64,000 bases of DNA from Clostridium sp. UBA701 (lineage in GTDB: Bacteria; Bacillota; Clostridia; Clostridiales; Clostridiaceae), in contig DBMJ01000002.1 in assembly GCA_002298125.1 (NCBI GenBank), forward strand, positions 56,560 through 120,559, in the 5' to 3' direction. Numbering within the stretch: the first letter of the stretch is position 1; each line of letters begins with the position of its first letter. A program made the position numbers and the translations under genes. The notes beneath the pieces were generated by a model. It was given only the letters and a program-made list of their open reading frames with translations. It was not told where the DNA came from and did not search any database. This document shows, piece by piece, positions 1 to 9,531 of the stretch.

Positions 1-1
1 C

Positions 2-910
2 ATTATAGGGCAGAAGGACATTGTAAGACAGGTGCTCATTGCTATGTTTACAGGGGGTAATGTGCTTTTAGAAGGAGTGCCTGGCCTTGGAAAGACACAG
101 CTTGTTAAAACTCTAGGCAGGGTTATGAATTTGTCCTTCTCAAGAATACAGTTCACGCCAGATTTGATGCCTGCAGACGTAGTGGGTACAAATATAATAG
201 TAAAGGATGACCGGGGCAGCGGAAGCTTTCAATTTCAGAGAGGCCCCGTCTTTACAAATCTTCTTCTAGCAGATGAAATTAATCGTGCCACCCCAAAGAC
301 TCAGTCTGCTCTTCTTGAGGCCATGCAGGAGCATACTGTAACTGTTGGAAGAACTACCTATGAACTAGAGGAGCCCTATATGGTACTAGCCACACAAAAC
401 CCTCTAGAAATGGAGGGGACCTATCCTCTTCCTGAGGCTCAGCTTGATAGATTTATGTTTAAGCTTCTGGTGAAGTTTCCCTCCTTGGAGGAGCTTAAGG
501 GAATTATCGCAGTGAGCATGGGTGGTGCTGACACAGAGCTTAGTCCCATAATAGGCAAAGAGGACATCCTTAAAATGAGGAGTATTTTTAAGGAGATTCC
601 AATATCCTCTGCTGTAGAGGAATATGCCCTTAAGGTAATTTTAGCTACTCACCCAGAAAATGAGGAGGCACCACCTCTTACTAAAAAATACGTGCGTTTT
701 GGAGCAAGCCCTAGAGGAGCTCAGGCTCTCATAGCTGCTGCCAAGGTGAGAGCAGTGATGGAGGGCAGGTACAATACAGCCTTTGAGGATATTCAATATG
801 TAGCATACCCAGCTCTTAGGCATAGGTTTTTCTTGAATTTTGAGGGTATGGCAGAGGGGCTTACCACAGAGAAGCTCATAAGTGAAATATTACAGAGTAA
901 CTTAAAATAA
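2..910 (+). CDS. MoxR-family AAA+ ATPase (5' end outside window)
   Basis: The reading frame is open to the left edge and already encodes family sequence there (IIGQKDIVRQ), so the gene starts before the window and the GTG at 32 is internal. Visible motifs are Walker A (GVPGLGKT), Walker B (LLLADEINRA), sensor 1 (LATQNP) and an arginine-finger region (EAQLDRF). MoxR ATPases are thought to act as chaperones that mature complexes containing von Willebrand A (VWA) proteins. This fits the DUF58 gene 18 bp downstream and the two VWA membrane proteins after it. The client is not evident from sequence. Confidence 0.93.
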   Translation: MIGQKDIVRQVLIAMFTGGNVLLEGVPGLGKTQLVKTLGRVMNLSFSRIQFTPDLMPADVVGTNIIVKDDRGSGSFQFQRGPVFTNLLLADEINRATPKTQSALLEAMQEHTVTVGRTTYELEEPYMVLATQNPLEMEGTYPLPEAQLDRFMFKLLVKFPSLEELKGIIAVSMGGADTELSPIIGKEDILKMRSIFKEIPISSAVEEYALKVILATHPENEEAPPLTKKYVRFGASPRGAQALIAAAKVRAVMEGRYNTAFEDIQYVAYPALRHRFFLNFEGMAEGLTTEKLISEILQSNLK

Positions 911-928
911 AAACTAGGACGTGAGGCT

Positions 929-1801
929 GTGAAGGAAAAGATTTTTGATGGAGATTTTTTAAAAAAGCTGGAAACTCTTACCTTAAGTACAGGGGGGCTC
1001 TTTAGTGAAGGCTCCATGGGAGGACGAAAGTCCAAGGCTCGTGGAAGCTCTGTAGAATTCTCCGATTTTAGAGAGTATAGCTTGGGGGATGACTTTCGAC
1101 GCATTGATTGGAATGCCTACGGAAGATTTGACAAGCTATTTGTTAAACTCTTTATGGAGGAGAGAGAGGCCCATGTAAATATCTTTATAGATTGCAGCAA
1201 ATCTATGGAGTTTGGACAGCCATCTAAGGCCATTACAGCACTTAGGCTGTCTGCGGTATTTACCTATCTATGTCTTTCTAATCTAGACAGGGTATACTTA
1301 AATAGACTTTCAGGTGACGAATTAGGTGAGAGCGGTGCTCTGTCAGGAAAGGGTGCCATGGACAAAGCCCTGTACTTTCTTCAAAATACTGAGTTTTACA
1401 GTGAGACCTATCTTGCAGAGGCCTTGAAGAAAAAGAAGCTTACCTCAAGAGGCATAAGCATAATCATATCTGATTTTTTCTCTCCAGAGGTAAAGGAAGG
1501 ATTAAATTATCTATTGTATAAAAAACAACAGGTCATACTATTACAGCTTCTAAGTGATGAGGAAATTCACCCTAAGCTAAACGGCCAGCTATCTTTACTA
1601 GACAGTGAGAGTAATAAGGAGATAAAGGTTATGGTGACACCCTCTCTTATTAAAAAATATGAGGAAAGACTTTTGCAATTTTCTACAGCATTACAGGAAT
1701 ATATAATGAAGCGTGGAGGTCACTATCTTCTCTTAAATTCCTCAAGTCCTCTTGAGGAGATGATCTTCCATTCCTTCACTGCAGAGGGTATATTAAGATA
1801 A
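929..1801 (+). CDS. DUF58 domain protein of the MoxR/VWA operon
   Basis: The 290-residue product has the DUF58 signature (GSMGGRKSKARG, FREYSLGDDFRRIDW) followed by a VWA-like strand with a DCSKS motif near residue 92. DUF58 proteins are almost always encoded next to MoxR ATPases and are thought to be partners or clients. The start is a GTG a short distance after GTGAGG. No signal peptide or membrane segment is evident. The tight spacing to both neighbours supports one transcript. Confidence 0.92.
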   Translation: MKEKIFDGDFLKKLETLTLSTGGLFSEGSMGGRKSKARGSSVEFSDFREYSLGDDFRRIDWNAYGRFDKLFVKLFMEEREAHVNIFIDCSKSMEFGQPSKAITALRLSAVFTYLCLSNLDRVYLNRLSGDELGESGALSGKGAMDKALYFLQNTEFYSETYLAEALKKKKLTSRGISIIISDFFSPEVKEGLNYLLYKKQQVILLQLLSDEEIHPKLNGQLSLLDSESNKEIKVMVTPSLIKKYEERLLQFSTALQEYIMKRGGHYLLLNSSSPLEEMIFHSFTAEGILR

Positions 1802-1834
1802 AAAATATCTGATAAATGGGAAATAGGTGATACT

Positions 1835-3631
1835 ATGAGGTTTTCTTCGCCCTGGGCAGCTTTCTTTTTATTGCTTGTCCCACTATTGATACTTATGTAC
1901 ATACTAAAACAAAAATACGAGCCCATAAAGCTTCCAAGCCTTTTTCTCTGGGAGGAGGTATTTAGGGACAGAGAGGTAAGTACTCCTTGGCAGAAGCTAA
2001 AGAGTAATTTGCTTTTTATACTACAGCTTATTATCCTTCTTTCCACTATAGCCTCTCTTGCAAACCCATTTTTAAGTTTTGGCAACAGAAGCTTTGAGAA
2101 TGTGGTAGTGGCTGTGGATGTAAGTGGCAGCATGAATGCTCTCTATGATAAAAACACCCTGCTGGAGGAAGCAAAGAGTAGAGGAGAAAAGCTTATTAAC
2201 TCTTTAGCCCCTGGGAGCAGGGTAAGTATTATAAGCTGCGGAAGTGTGGTTACCTTAGAGCTATCCCAAAGCAGTGATAAAAAAGAGGCACTGCGCGTAC
2301 TAAAGAACATAAAGTCTACTAATAATGCAGGCAGCATGGAGGAATCCCTTTCCTTAGTGCGCTCCTTATCAAAACAGTATAAAAGCATAAAGGTGGTATT
2401 TTATACTGATAGTGCTTTAAATATAGGAGATTTAAATGCTGATGTGGAGATAATAAAAAGCTCTAAGGCTAATGCCTCCATAAGCTATATGTCCTATAGC
2501 AGGGACAAGGATACACTGAAGGTTATGGTTAGAGTAATAAATCAATCTAAGGAGGAGCTTACAAGAGAGGTTTCCCTTTATGGGGAGGAGCAGTTATTAA
2601 GCATAGCTTCTGTAAAGCTTAAGGGTGGAGAGACGAAGACACTTTATTTTGACAAGGTGCCAGCAAGCTTTAGCTACCTCTATTCTGAGTTTACAGAAAA
2701 AGATGGACTAGATCGGGATAACAGATATTATCTTGCACTTTTAGGCAAGGAAAGCAAAAAAGTACTTCTATCCTCAGAGAAGAATGTTTTTATGGAAAAG
2801 GTGTTGTCCTCTATAAAAACCTTGGAATTATATAAGACTAAGCCGGGACAGAGCATAGAGGGGGATTATGACCTCTATGTTTATGATGGAGCTGTACCTG
2901 AGGTACTGCCTAAAGCAGGAGCTCTCATTTTTATAAACCCAGATAAGAGCTGCAGTCTTTTTTCCTTAGGTAAGGAAACAGCAGGAGGAAGGGTGGAAGT
3001 TAATCCTCACCCTCTGACAAAGTATCTAGATAAGGGCTATTTTACAATATCAAAGTTTAAGGAGATTACTGAAGTTAGTGGAAGCACGGCTCTTATGAAG
3101 GCTCAAGATAAGGATTGCGCCTTCTATATTGAAAATAAGGGTAGAGTGGCTGTAGTGCTGCCCTTTGATTTGACTGATAGTGATCTGCCCTTAACTCCAG
3201 AATTTCCATTGTTTATTAGTAATATAACCTCCTATCTAACCTCTCAAGCAGTACTTGAAAAAAACAACGTCTATTGCGGTGAGGCTGTGGAGTTAACCCC
3301 ACAGCAGGATATTATTGAAATACAGATAATAAACCCTGAAAACAAGGTGGAGAAGCTTATTCCAGGCTATCCTATGAAGCCCTTTAACGGCACAGAGCAG
3401 TTTGGTATTTATACCCTGCTTCAGAAAAGTGCGGAAAAGGAATACAAAAATCTATTTGCAGTTAACTTTCCTCCTAAGGAAAGTGTTATGTCAGAGGACG
3501 ATAAGGGTACAAAACAATCTGTTGGCACTGCACATGGAAGCATTTCCGGATTCAATCTGCAGCCCTATTTACTGGTAACAGTACTTTTAATTTTAATGGT
3601 GGAATGGTTAGTTTATGTATATAAAAGCTAG
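1835..3631 (+). CDS. BatA-like membrane protein with VWA domain
   Basis: The 598-residue protein begins with a BatA-type N-terminal region: a membrane segment at about residues 8-24 and a second at 57-77. A VWA domain follows with an intact metal site (DVSGS, residues 95-99). A long extracytoplasmic region leads to a C-terminal membrane segment (about 575-593). BatA-type proteins form membrane complexes with MoxR and DUF58 partners, linked in other bacteria to stress or envelope functions. The ATG is preceded by AGGTGA. The next gene starts 12 bp downstream. Confidence 0.9.
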   Translation: MRFSSPWAAFFLLLVPLLILMYILKQKYEPIKLPSLFLWEEVFRDREVSTPWQKLKSNLLFILQLIILLSTIASLANPFLSFGNRSFENVVVAVDVSGSMNALYDKNTLLEEAKSRGEKLINSLAPGSRVSIISCGSVVTLELSQSSDKKEALRVLKNIKSTNNAGSMEESLSLVRSLSKQYKSIKVVFYTDSALNIGDLNADVEIIKSSKANASISYMSYSRDKDTLKVMVRVINQSKEELTREVSLYGEEQLLSIASVKLKGGETKTLYFDKVPASFSYLYSEFTEKDGLDRDNRYYLALLGKESKKVLLSSEKNVFMEKVLSSIKTLELYKTKPGQSIEGDYDLYVYDGAVPEVLPKAGALIFINPDKSCSLFSLGKETAGGRVEVNPHPLTKYLDKGYFTISKFKEITEVSGSTALMKAQDKDCAFYIENKGRVAVVLPFDLTDSDLPLTPEFPLFISNITSYLTSQAVLEKNNVYCGEAVELTPQQDIIEIQIINPENKVEKLIPGYPMKPFNGTEQFGIYTLLQKSAEKEYKNLFAVNFPPKESVMSEDDKGTKQSVGTAHGSISGFNLQPYLLVTVLLILMVEWLVYVYKS

Positions 3632-3643
3632 AGGAGGGCAGCT

Positions 3644-6475
3644 ATGAGTATCAAATTTTTAAGACCCTACATATTATTCTTAATACCCTGTGCAGCTGCG
3701 GTTATTTTTCTAACCTCCTCAGCTTTAAAAAAGTTGCCCTCCTATAAAAAAAATCTGTTTCTCACTTTAAGAAGCCTTGTTTGTCTGCTTCTCATTCTTG
3801 CACTATGCGGAACCTCCTTTGTATGGACAGGGGAAAATACCTCTACACTATTTTTGATAGATGGCTCAGACAGCACAAAAGAGGTGAGGACCTCCTATGA
3901 GAATTTCATAAAGCAGGCCTTGGAGCTAAAGGGTAAAAAAGATTTGGCAGGGGTGCTTTCCTTTGGAGAAAATGCTGAGGTAGAAAGGTTTATATCAAAG
4001 AATACTCTCTTTGAAAGGATGGAGGCCAATCCCATAAAGGGTACAACAAATATAGAAAACGCCATAAACACAGCACTTTCCATATTTCCCTCTGGAACAA
4101 AAAAGAGAATTGTAATACTTACAGATGGAGAGGAGAACCAGGGCAAAAGCACAAAAACACTACCTACACTGGTAGAGTCTGGAATAGAATTTAAGATATT
4201 TAAACCTGAGAAGCCTAAGAAGGCTGATGCTGCGGTGGAATCCCTGTCCATTCCTCAAAAGCTAACCCTAGGGGAGGAATTTTTAATACAGGTTTCCATT
4301 AATTCAACTACAGCTACTACTGCAAGGCTAGTACTTTACAATGGCAGGGATGCTGTAGGGGAACAGAAGGTTCAGCTTCAAAAGGGCATTAATAAATATG
4401 TATTTACAGATAAAGCTGCAACAGGAGGATTTAAAACCTATAAGGTGCTGCTGGAGGCTCAGGGCGATGGTGAAAGCAGCAACAATGAAGCCAGTGCCTT
4501 TACTACAGTACTAGATAAGCCAAGAATTTTGGTCATGGAGGAAAATAAAGGAGACGCTTCCGAGGTAGTGAAAATACTAAAGAGTTTAAATAAGGATTAT
4601 ACCTTTGTAAATTCTAAATCTGCACCAAGAACCTTAGAGGAGCTTTCCAGCTACAAGAGTGTTATATTGTGCAATGTATCTGTAGATGGCTTAAATAAGG
4701 ATTTTTTAAATATATTAGAGCCCTATGTAAGAGATGTGGGAGGTGGATTTATTACCATTGGAGGAGACAACTCCTATGCACTGGGTGGGTATCTAAAGAC
4801 TCCTATAGAAAAGGTACTTCCACTTTACATGGATATGAGGGGGAAAAAGGAAATTCCCACCATGGCATTAAATCTCATAATAGATCATTCCGGAAGCATG
4901 GCAGATGGAAAGGGCGGCATAACAAAGGTGGAGCTTGCCAAGGAGGCTGCCATAAGAAGTCTTGATTCCTTGAGAGAAAAGAAGGATGAGATAGGGGTAT
5001 TGACCTTTGATGACAGCTACAGCTGGGTAGTAAAGAGGCAGGTTGTAAATAACACTGAGGCTATTAAAAGAGATATAGGCACCATAAGAGAGGGTGGGGG
5101 AACAAGTATACTGCCAGCCTTAACAGAAGGCTATAAGTCTCTTATGGAAAGCAGTGCTAAGATTAAGCATATAATTCTACTAACAGACGGGCAGGCGGAA
5201 AAGACTGGCTATGAGGATTTGATAAGGAAGGCTAAGGAAAATAATATCACAATTTCTACAGTAGCAGTAGGCTCTGACGCTGACAAAGAACTGCTAAAAC
5301 AGCTTGCAAAGGATTGCAACGGAAGGTTTTATGAAACGGACGAATATAGCAATATACCTAAGATATTTGCAAAGGAAACCTTTATGGCAGCTCAGTTTTA
5401 TTTGAACAATAGAGAGTTCACACCAATAATTATGGGCTCTCATCCCATAATAAATGATGCCTTTTCTCAAGGAGCTCCAGCTCTATTAGGCTATGTAGGC
5501 ACCAGTGCTAAAGAGAGGGGAAAGGTGTTGCTTCAAAGTGATGAGGAGGATCCTATACTGGCAATAGGACAGTATGGCCTAGGAAAAACTGCTGCTTGGA
5601 CTTCAGACATGAACGGGAAATGGAGTGCCAATTACGTATCCTGGAGTAAAAACCTTCAGCTTTGGAAAAACCTTATAGATTATACCGTAGAAAATTACAA
5701 CACTGAGGATGCTGAGCTTTCAGTTACTCAAGAGGGAGAGAGCGGCAGGATTACCTATACGGATAAGAAGTTTACCACAGAGCTTCCAACTAAAGCAGTG
5801 GTTATAGCTCCTAATATGGAGAGCAGCGAAATAGTACTCTATCCATCAGCACCTGGCAAGTACAGTGCTGCCTTTGATATGAGGCTGCCAGGGGTTTATA
5901 TGATAAAGGCCAGACAGGAGAAGGATGGACAGATTATCAATGCTCTTACCACAGGGCTTGCAAAGCAATATTCGCAAGAGTACAAGATTAATGCAGACAG
6001 TAAAATATTTGAGGAGCTTGTAAAAAGCAGCTCAGGAAAATATATCACAAAGCCTGAGGAAGTTTTTACAGACACCATCCCCAAGGTTAAGGGTGAAATA
6101 GATTTAACTGATGCTATGTTAATTCTTGCCCTAATACTATTTATGCTGGATGTGGCCTTAAGAAGGCTGAATTTTACTTGGTATGGTGTAGTTAGTGTCT
6201 TTAGTAAGTTCACAATGCCTACTTTATCAAAATTTAAAGCTTTCTTTAAGAAAGAAAAGCATAAGGCTTCAGATATGTCTAAGTTAAATAAGGCTGTGGA
6301 GGAGCTTAGGGTGCAGGAAAAGAGTAGTAAAGTTAATTCCTTTAAGGTTAATAAGAAGGATGTGGATACTGCTATAGGGCCTGAAGCTGCAAAACCAGGG
6401 CAAGAAGCTAATAAGGAACCAACACAGAGTAAATTATTAGATACCTCAGCTCTTCTTAACAGAAAAAAGAAATAG
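3644..6475 (+). CDS. Large membrane protein with two VWA regions and a glutamine amidotransferase-like segment
   Basis: The 943-residue product has two N-terminal membrane helices (about 8-26 and 38-58). A first VWA-like segment has an altered metal site (DGSDS, 73-77), and a second VWA domain has an intact DHSGS (414-418). Between them, a GGGFITIGGDNSYALGG stretch resembles the amidotransferase-like fold often found in these proteins. A last membrane helix lies near 825-845, followed by a Lys-rich cytoplasmic tail. It is the terminal gene of the MoxR operon and ends at a strong bidirectional terminator. Confidence 0.88.
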   Translation: MSIKFLRPYILFLIPCAAAVIFLTSSALKKLPSYKKNLFLTLRSLVCLLLILALCGTSFVWTGENTSTLFLIDGSDSTKEVRTSYENFIKQALELKGKKDLAGVLSFGENAEVERFISKNTLFERMEANPIKGTTNIENAINTALSIFPSGTKKRIVILTDGEENQGKSTKTLPTLVESGIEFKIFKPEKPKKADAAVESLSIPQKLTLGEEFLIQVSINSTTATTARLVLYNGRDAVGEQKVQLQKGINKYVFTDKAATGGFKTYKVLLEAQGDGESSNNEASAFTTVLDKPRILVMEENKGDASEVVKILKSLNKDYTFVNSKSAPRTLEELSSYKSVILCNVSVDGLNKDFLNILEPYVRDVGGGFITIGGDNSYALGGYLKTPIEKVLPLYMDMRGKKEIPTMALNLIIDHSGSMADGKGGITKVELAKEAAIRSLDSLREKKDEIGVLTFDDSYSWVVKRQVVNNTEAIKRDIGTIREGGGTSILPALTEGYKSLMESSAKIKHIILLTDGQAEKTGYEDLIRKAKENNITISTVAVGSDADKELLKQLAKDCNGRFYETDEYSNIPKIFAKETFMAAQFYLNNREFTPIIMGSHPIINDAFSQGAPALLGYVGTSAKERGKVLLQSDEEDPILAIGQYGLGKTAAWTSDMNGKWSANYVSWSKNLQLWKNLIDYTVENYNTEDAELSVTQEGESGRITYTDKKFTTELPTKAVVIAPNMESSEIVLYPSAPGKYSAAFDMRLPGVYMIKARQEKDGQIINALTTGLAKQYSQEYKINADSKIFEELVKSSSGKYITKPEEVFTDTIPKVKGEIDLTDAMLILALILFMLDVALRRLNFTWYGVVSVFSKFTMPTLSKFKAFFKKEKHKASDMSKLNKAVEELRVQEKSSKVNSFKVNKKDVDTAIGPEAAKPGQEANKEPTQSKLLDTSALLNRKKK

Positions 6476-6476
6476 A

Positions 6477-6517
6477 AAAAGCCCCAGCTTAAGAATTCTC
6501 TTAAACTGGGGCTTTTA
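6477..6517. terminator. Bidirectional Rho-independent terminator
   Basis: A 14-bp stem (GCCCCAGCTTAAGA pairing with TCTTAAACTGGGGC, one mismatch) has a four-base loop. It is flanked by A-rich sequence on the left and TTTT on the right. It lies between two convergent genes and can serve both. Confidence 0.9.
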
Positions 6518-6519
6518 TA

Positions 6520-7686
6520 TTAAAAATCCACTGGACGGTTTGGTCTAACAGTTAAATCAATTATATCCTTTGCATCATATAAATCCATGGTAGACTTACG
6601 CTTATGTCTAAGACCCATGCCATCAATAGCTCTCCTATCTGTTACCACTGCATTGGTATCTTTAACTATCTTTTCATAGGATTCCTTTCCCACATGGCAG
6701 AAAATCTTGTAGCCCTTGCTTTGAAGGTATTGAAATTTGGGGTCTGAGGGCTGTAGTCCACTTCCAAAGGGATATATGTAAACCTTAGTAGGACCAACTA
6801 AGGAACCTACCTCTTTTTGCCATTTTTCGGTGTCGTAGACTAGCTTTTCCTGAGTCATTTTCGGTACGGGGTTATGAGTATAGCTATGGTTTGCAAAATT
6901 CCAGCCTGTGGCTTTAAGCTTGGCTACAACAGGTGCAGCAGCTGCACTTTCAGCTTCAAAGTTTGCATCATTAGAATTACTTCTATAGCCAAGTATTCCG
7001 TCATAGCCTGTAAGGGCAATGGTTCCCTTGGCACCCTTTAGTGAAAAATCTGGATGAGATTTGACAAACTCGTCTAGGATGGTCACCACATCACCCTCTT
7101 TAGTAGTGATTTCCTTTCCCTCAGGATCTGTTAATAGGCCTGCGACCTCTCCCTTGTCATCCAAAATGAGCTTTGTTAAAAACCCATCACCCTTCATATA
7201 TTTATAGTAGGACACGTCATCTATGGAAATAATAATAGGGCGTTTACCTTCTGGTATCATAAGCTCAGCACGTTTTAGAAGAGGCTTGCCATCTTTCGTA
7301 TATTCTTCATATAGGCTGTTTATATCCACCAGGATAAAGTTTTTACTGTGAAGAGCTTCAAGAATCTTTTTAAATTCCCCTACAGTAACATACCAATCAT
7401 CATAATCATTGGTCTTATAATCACCGTCAAAAGCTTTTTTTGGGTAAACTATTGCAGAATGAAAGAATATATGTTCAACCCTGTCCTTATAGGGTACAAA
7501 TTTGACATTTTCAAAGGGATCTTTAGGTTTTTCTTCTACTACCTTTTCCGCAGGAGGAGGGTTTATTTCTTTGGTAGAAGAAACTTTTTTAGAGGAATAT
7601 ATATTAGCCATACTGCAACCAGCAAATATGGAAGCACTTATAAATAAAGATGTAATAATAAGACCTAGCTTCTTCTTATGCATCAT
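6520..7686 (-). CDS. Lipoprotein with polysaccharide deacetylase (NodB-like) domain
   Basis: The 388-residue protein starts with a lipoprotein signal (ISASIFAGC), so it is probably anchored outside the membrane. The NodB-like region shows IIISIDDVSYY in place of the usual TFDDG and an intact metal-binding HSYTH (in FANHSYTH). The second acidic residue of the first motif is kept, but T/F and the final G are not, so activity or specificity may differ from peptidoglycan or chitin deacetylases. The start has AAAGGAG upstream. The gene runs opposite to both neighbours. Confidence 0.85.
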   Translation of the reverse strand: MMHKKKLGLIITSLFISASIFAGCSMANIYSSKKVSSTKEINPPPAEKVVEEKPKDPFENVKFVPYKDRVEHIFFHSAIVYPKKAFDGDYKTNDYDDWYVTVGEFKKILEALHSKNFILVDINSLYEEYTKDGKPLLKRAELMIPEGKRPIIISIDDVSYYKYMKGDGFLTKLILDDKGEVAGLLTDPEGKEITTKEGDVVTILDEFVKSHPDFSLKGAKGTIALTGYDGILGYRSNSNDANFEAESAAAAPVVAKLKATGWNFANHSYTHNPVPKMTQEKLVYDTEKWQKEVGSLVGPTKVYIYPFGSGLQPSDPKFQYLQSKGYKIFCHVGKESYEKIVKDTNAVVTDRRAIDGMGLRHKRKSTMDLYDAKDIIDLTVRPNRPVDF

Positions 7687-7970
7687 GAAGTCTCTCCTTT
7701 ATCATGAATTAATATGAACCTTAACAAGGATAAGCTTGTCCTTGATTTAATTATATTATATCTATAAGGGTGCTGGAAAGAGTTACGAAAGAGTAACATA
7801 TAAATTCAACTCTTCTAGATTATAGAGAGTGGTTAGCTTAATTGCTCTCCTTACTTGTATAATTATGCAAAAAAGGGGGAATGGACTAGTTACAATATTT
7901 AGAATATTTAAACTTTCACGGGTTAAAGGTTTACATGGATATATTGCAGAAAAAAACCTTATACAAGCTA

Positions 7971-7999
7971 TTGCATAAATATAATATACAATGTATTAT
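7971..7999 (+). promoter_or_regulatory. Probable sigma-A promoter of the amino acid ABC transporter
   Basis: TTGCAT and TATTAT are separated by 17 bp, about 30 bp upstream of the substrate-binding protein start. The rest of the 345-bp divergent intergenic region (7687-8031) shows no other clear element and no riboswitch that I can recognise. Confidence 0.55.
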
Positions 8000-8031
8000 T
8001 ATACATAACAAAATACGAAGGAGTGACTTTA

Positions 8032-8838
8032 ATGCAAAAGAAAAATATTTTTAAGAAAATGGTAGGAGCTGCGCTCCTTCTATGTGTGACTATAGGGGCT
8101 GTAGGTTGTGCAAAGGCTTCGGATAATAAGGTACAGGCACAGACAAAGAAGCTTGTTGTAGGTACCTGTGCAGACTATCCACCCTATGAATTTCACAAGT
8201 CCATTAACGGCAAGGATGAAATAGTTGGCTTTGACATTGAAATTGCAAAGGCCATAGCAAAGGACATGGGTATGGAGCTTGAAATTAAGGATATGAAATT
8301 TGAAGGACTTTTACCTGCACTTACTACAGGTAAGGTGGACATGATACTTGCAGGAATGACTCCCACAGAGGAAAGAAAACAGAGTGTAGATTTTTCTAAG
8401 CTTTACTATACTTCAAAACAAGGTGTAATAATTAGAAAAAGTGATGCTGCTAAATTAAATTCTATTGAAGCCTTAAAAAGCAGTGCAGCTGGAGTTCAAA
8501 AGAGCAGTATCCAAGAGAAGCTTGTGAAAGAAAATATTGGAGCAGTTAATGTAAAGGGCCTTGGTAAGATTTCTGATTTGGTATTGGAGCTAAAAAACAG
8601 TAAGGTGGACTATGTTGTAATGGAAGCACCTGTTGCAGAATCCTATGTTCGCAACAATCCAGACTTAATGTTAGCACAGGTTAATGTGTCTCTAGAGGAT
8701 GGAGAAGGCTCTGCCATAGCAGTTAAAAAAGGAAACCCTGAAATGTTAAACAAGATAAATAATACAATAGACAAACTTATTCAAAATGGAACTATAACAG
8801 AGTTTGTAAAAAGTGCAAACGAAATGGTGGAAAACTAG
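8032..8838 (+). CDS. Amino acid ABC transporter substrate-binding lipoprotein
   Basis: This is a family 3 solute-binding protein of about 268 residues with a lipobox (GAVGC). Mature-protein signatures include LVVGTCADYPPYEF, GFDIEIAKAIAKDMGMEL and DMILAGMTPTEERKQ. It binds a polar amino acid outside the membrane and delivers it to the permease encoded next. The ATG at 8032 fits the GAAGGAG site at 8017 better than a GTG at 8023, which abuts that site. The exact ligand cannot be read from sequence. Confidence 0.92.
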   Translation: MQKKNIFKKMVGAALLLCVTIGAVGCAKASDNKVQAQTKKLVVGTCADYPPYEFHKSINGKDEIVGFDIEIAKAIAKDMGMELEIKDMKFEGLLPALTTGKVDMILAGMTPTEERKQSVDFSKLYYTSKQGVIIRKSDAAKLNSIEALKSSAAGVQKSSIQEKLVKENIGAVNVKGLGKISDLVLELKNSKVDYVVMEAPVAESYVRNNPDLMLAQVNVSLEDGEGSAIAVKKGNPEMLNKINNTIDKLIQNGTITEFVKSANEMVEN

Positions 8839-8853
8839 AAGGAGGAGTAAGCA

Positions 8854-9531
8854 TTGAACATCACGTTTTTATATAAGTACTACCCTTATTTCCTCACAGG
8901 CGCAAAAAACACCCTAATAGTTGCTATATTCACTGTGTTTCTAGGGGTGGCACTAGGCACCATATTTGCCTTGATGAAGCTTTCAAGGATAAAGGTGGTA
9001 AGCTTTATTGCCTCCACTTACATTGAATTTTTAAGAGGCACACCAGTACTGGTGCAATTATATATAATTTATTACGGATTACCAATGCTTGGTATTAAAA
9101 TACCCGATGTCCCCGCCCTCGGAAACTTTTCTGATTTTGTTGCAGGAATAATTACCCTCTCAATAAACAGTTCTGCTTATGTGGCTGAAATAATCAGGGC
9201 AGGAATTAACTCTGTGGATAAGGGGCAGATGGAGGCAGCTAGATCTCTTGGATTAAAACATAGCACCTCCATGAGGCATATAATAATTCCTCAGGCTATG
9301 AAGAACATCCTGCCTGCTCTAGGTAACGAATTTATAGTGGTAATAAAGGAATCCTCCATAGTATCCATCATTGGAATACCTGAGCTTATGTATAATGCTG
9401 AGGTGGTAAGAGGAGTTACCTTCATGCCCTTTGAACCTTTAATTATTGCAGCAATAATGTATTTCATAATGACCTTCACTCTTTCAAAGCTAATGGGAAG
9501 GTTCGAAAGGAGACTGAGAAGAGTTGATTGA
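8854..9531 (+). CDS. Amino acid ABC transporter permease (HisM/GlnP type)
   Basis: The 225-residue integral membrane protein has about five helices and the family's EAA loop (AARSLGLKHSTSMRHIIIPQ). TTG start after GGAGGAG. It is the membrane component of the importer formed with its flanking genes; its last codons overlap the ATPase start by 8 bp, which suggests translational coupling. Confidence 0.93.
   Translation: MNITFLYKYYPYFLTGAKNTLIVAIFTVFLGVALGTIFALMKLSRIKVVSFIASTYIEFLRGTPVLVQLYIIYYGLPMLGIKIPDVPALGNFSDFVAGIITLSINSSAYVAEIIRAGINSVDKGQMEAARSLGLKHSTSMRHIIIPQAMKNILPALGNEFIVVIKESSIVSIIGIPELMYNAEVVRGVTFMPFEPLIIAAIMYFIMTFTLSKLMGRFERRLRRVD

Noticed and set aside
7687..8031. Riboswitch upstream of the amino acid transporter
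   Set aside because: No conserved riboswitch core or terminator/antiterminator pair could be recognised; only a promoter is visible.
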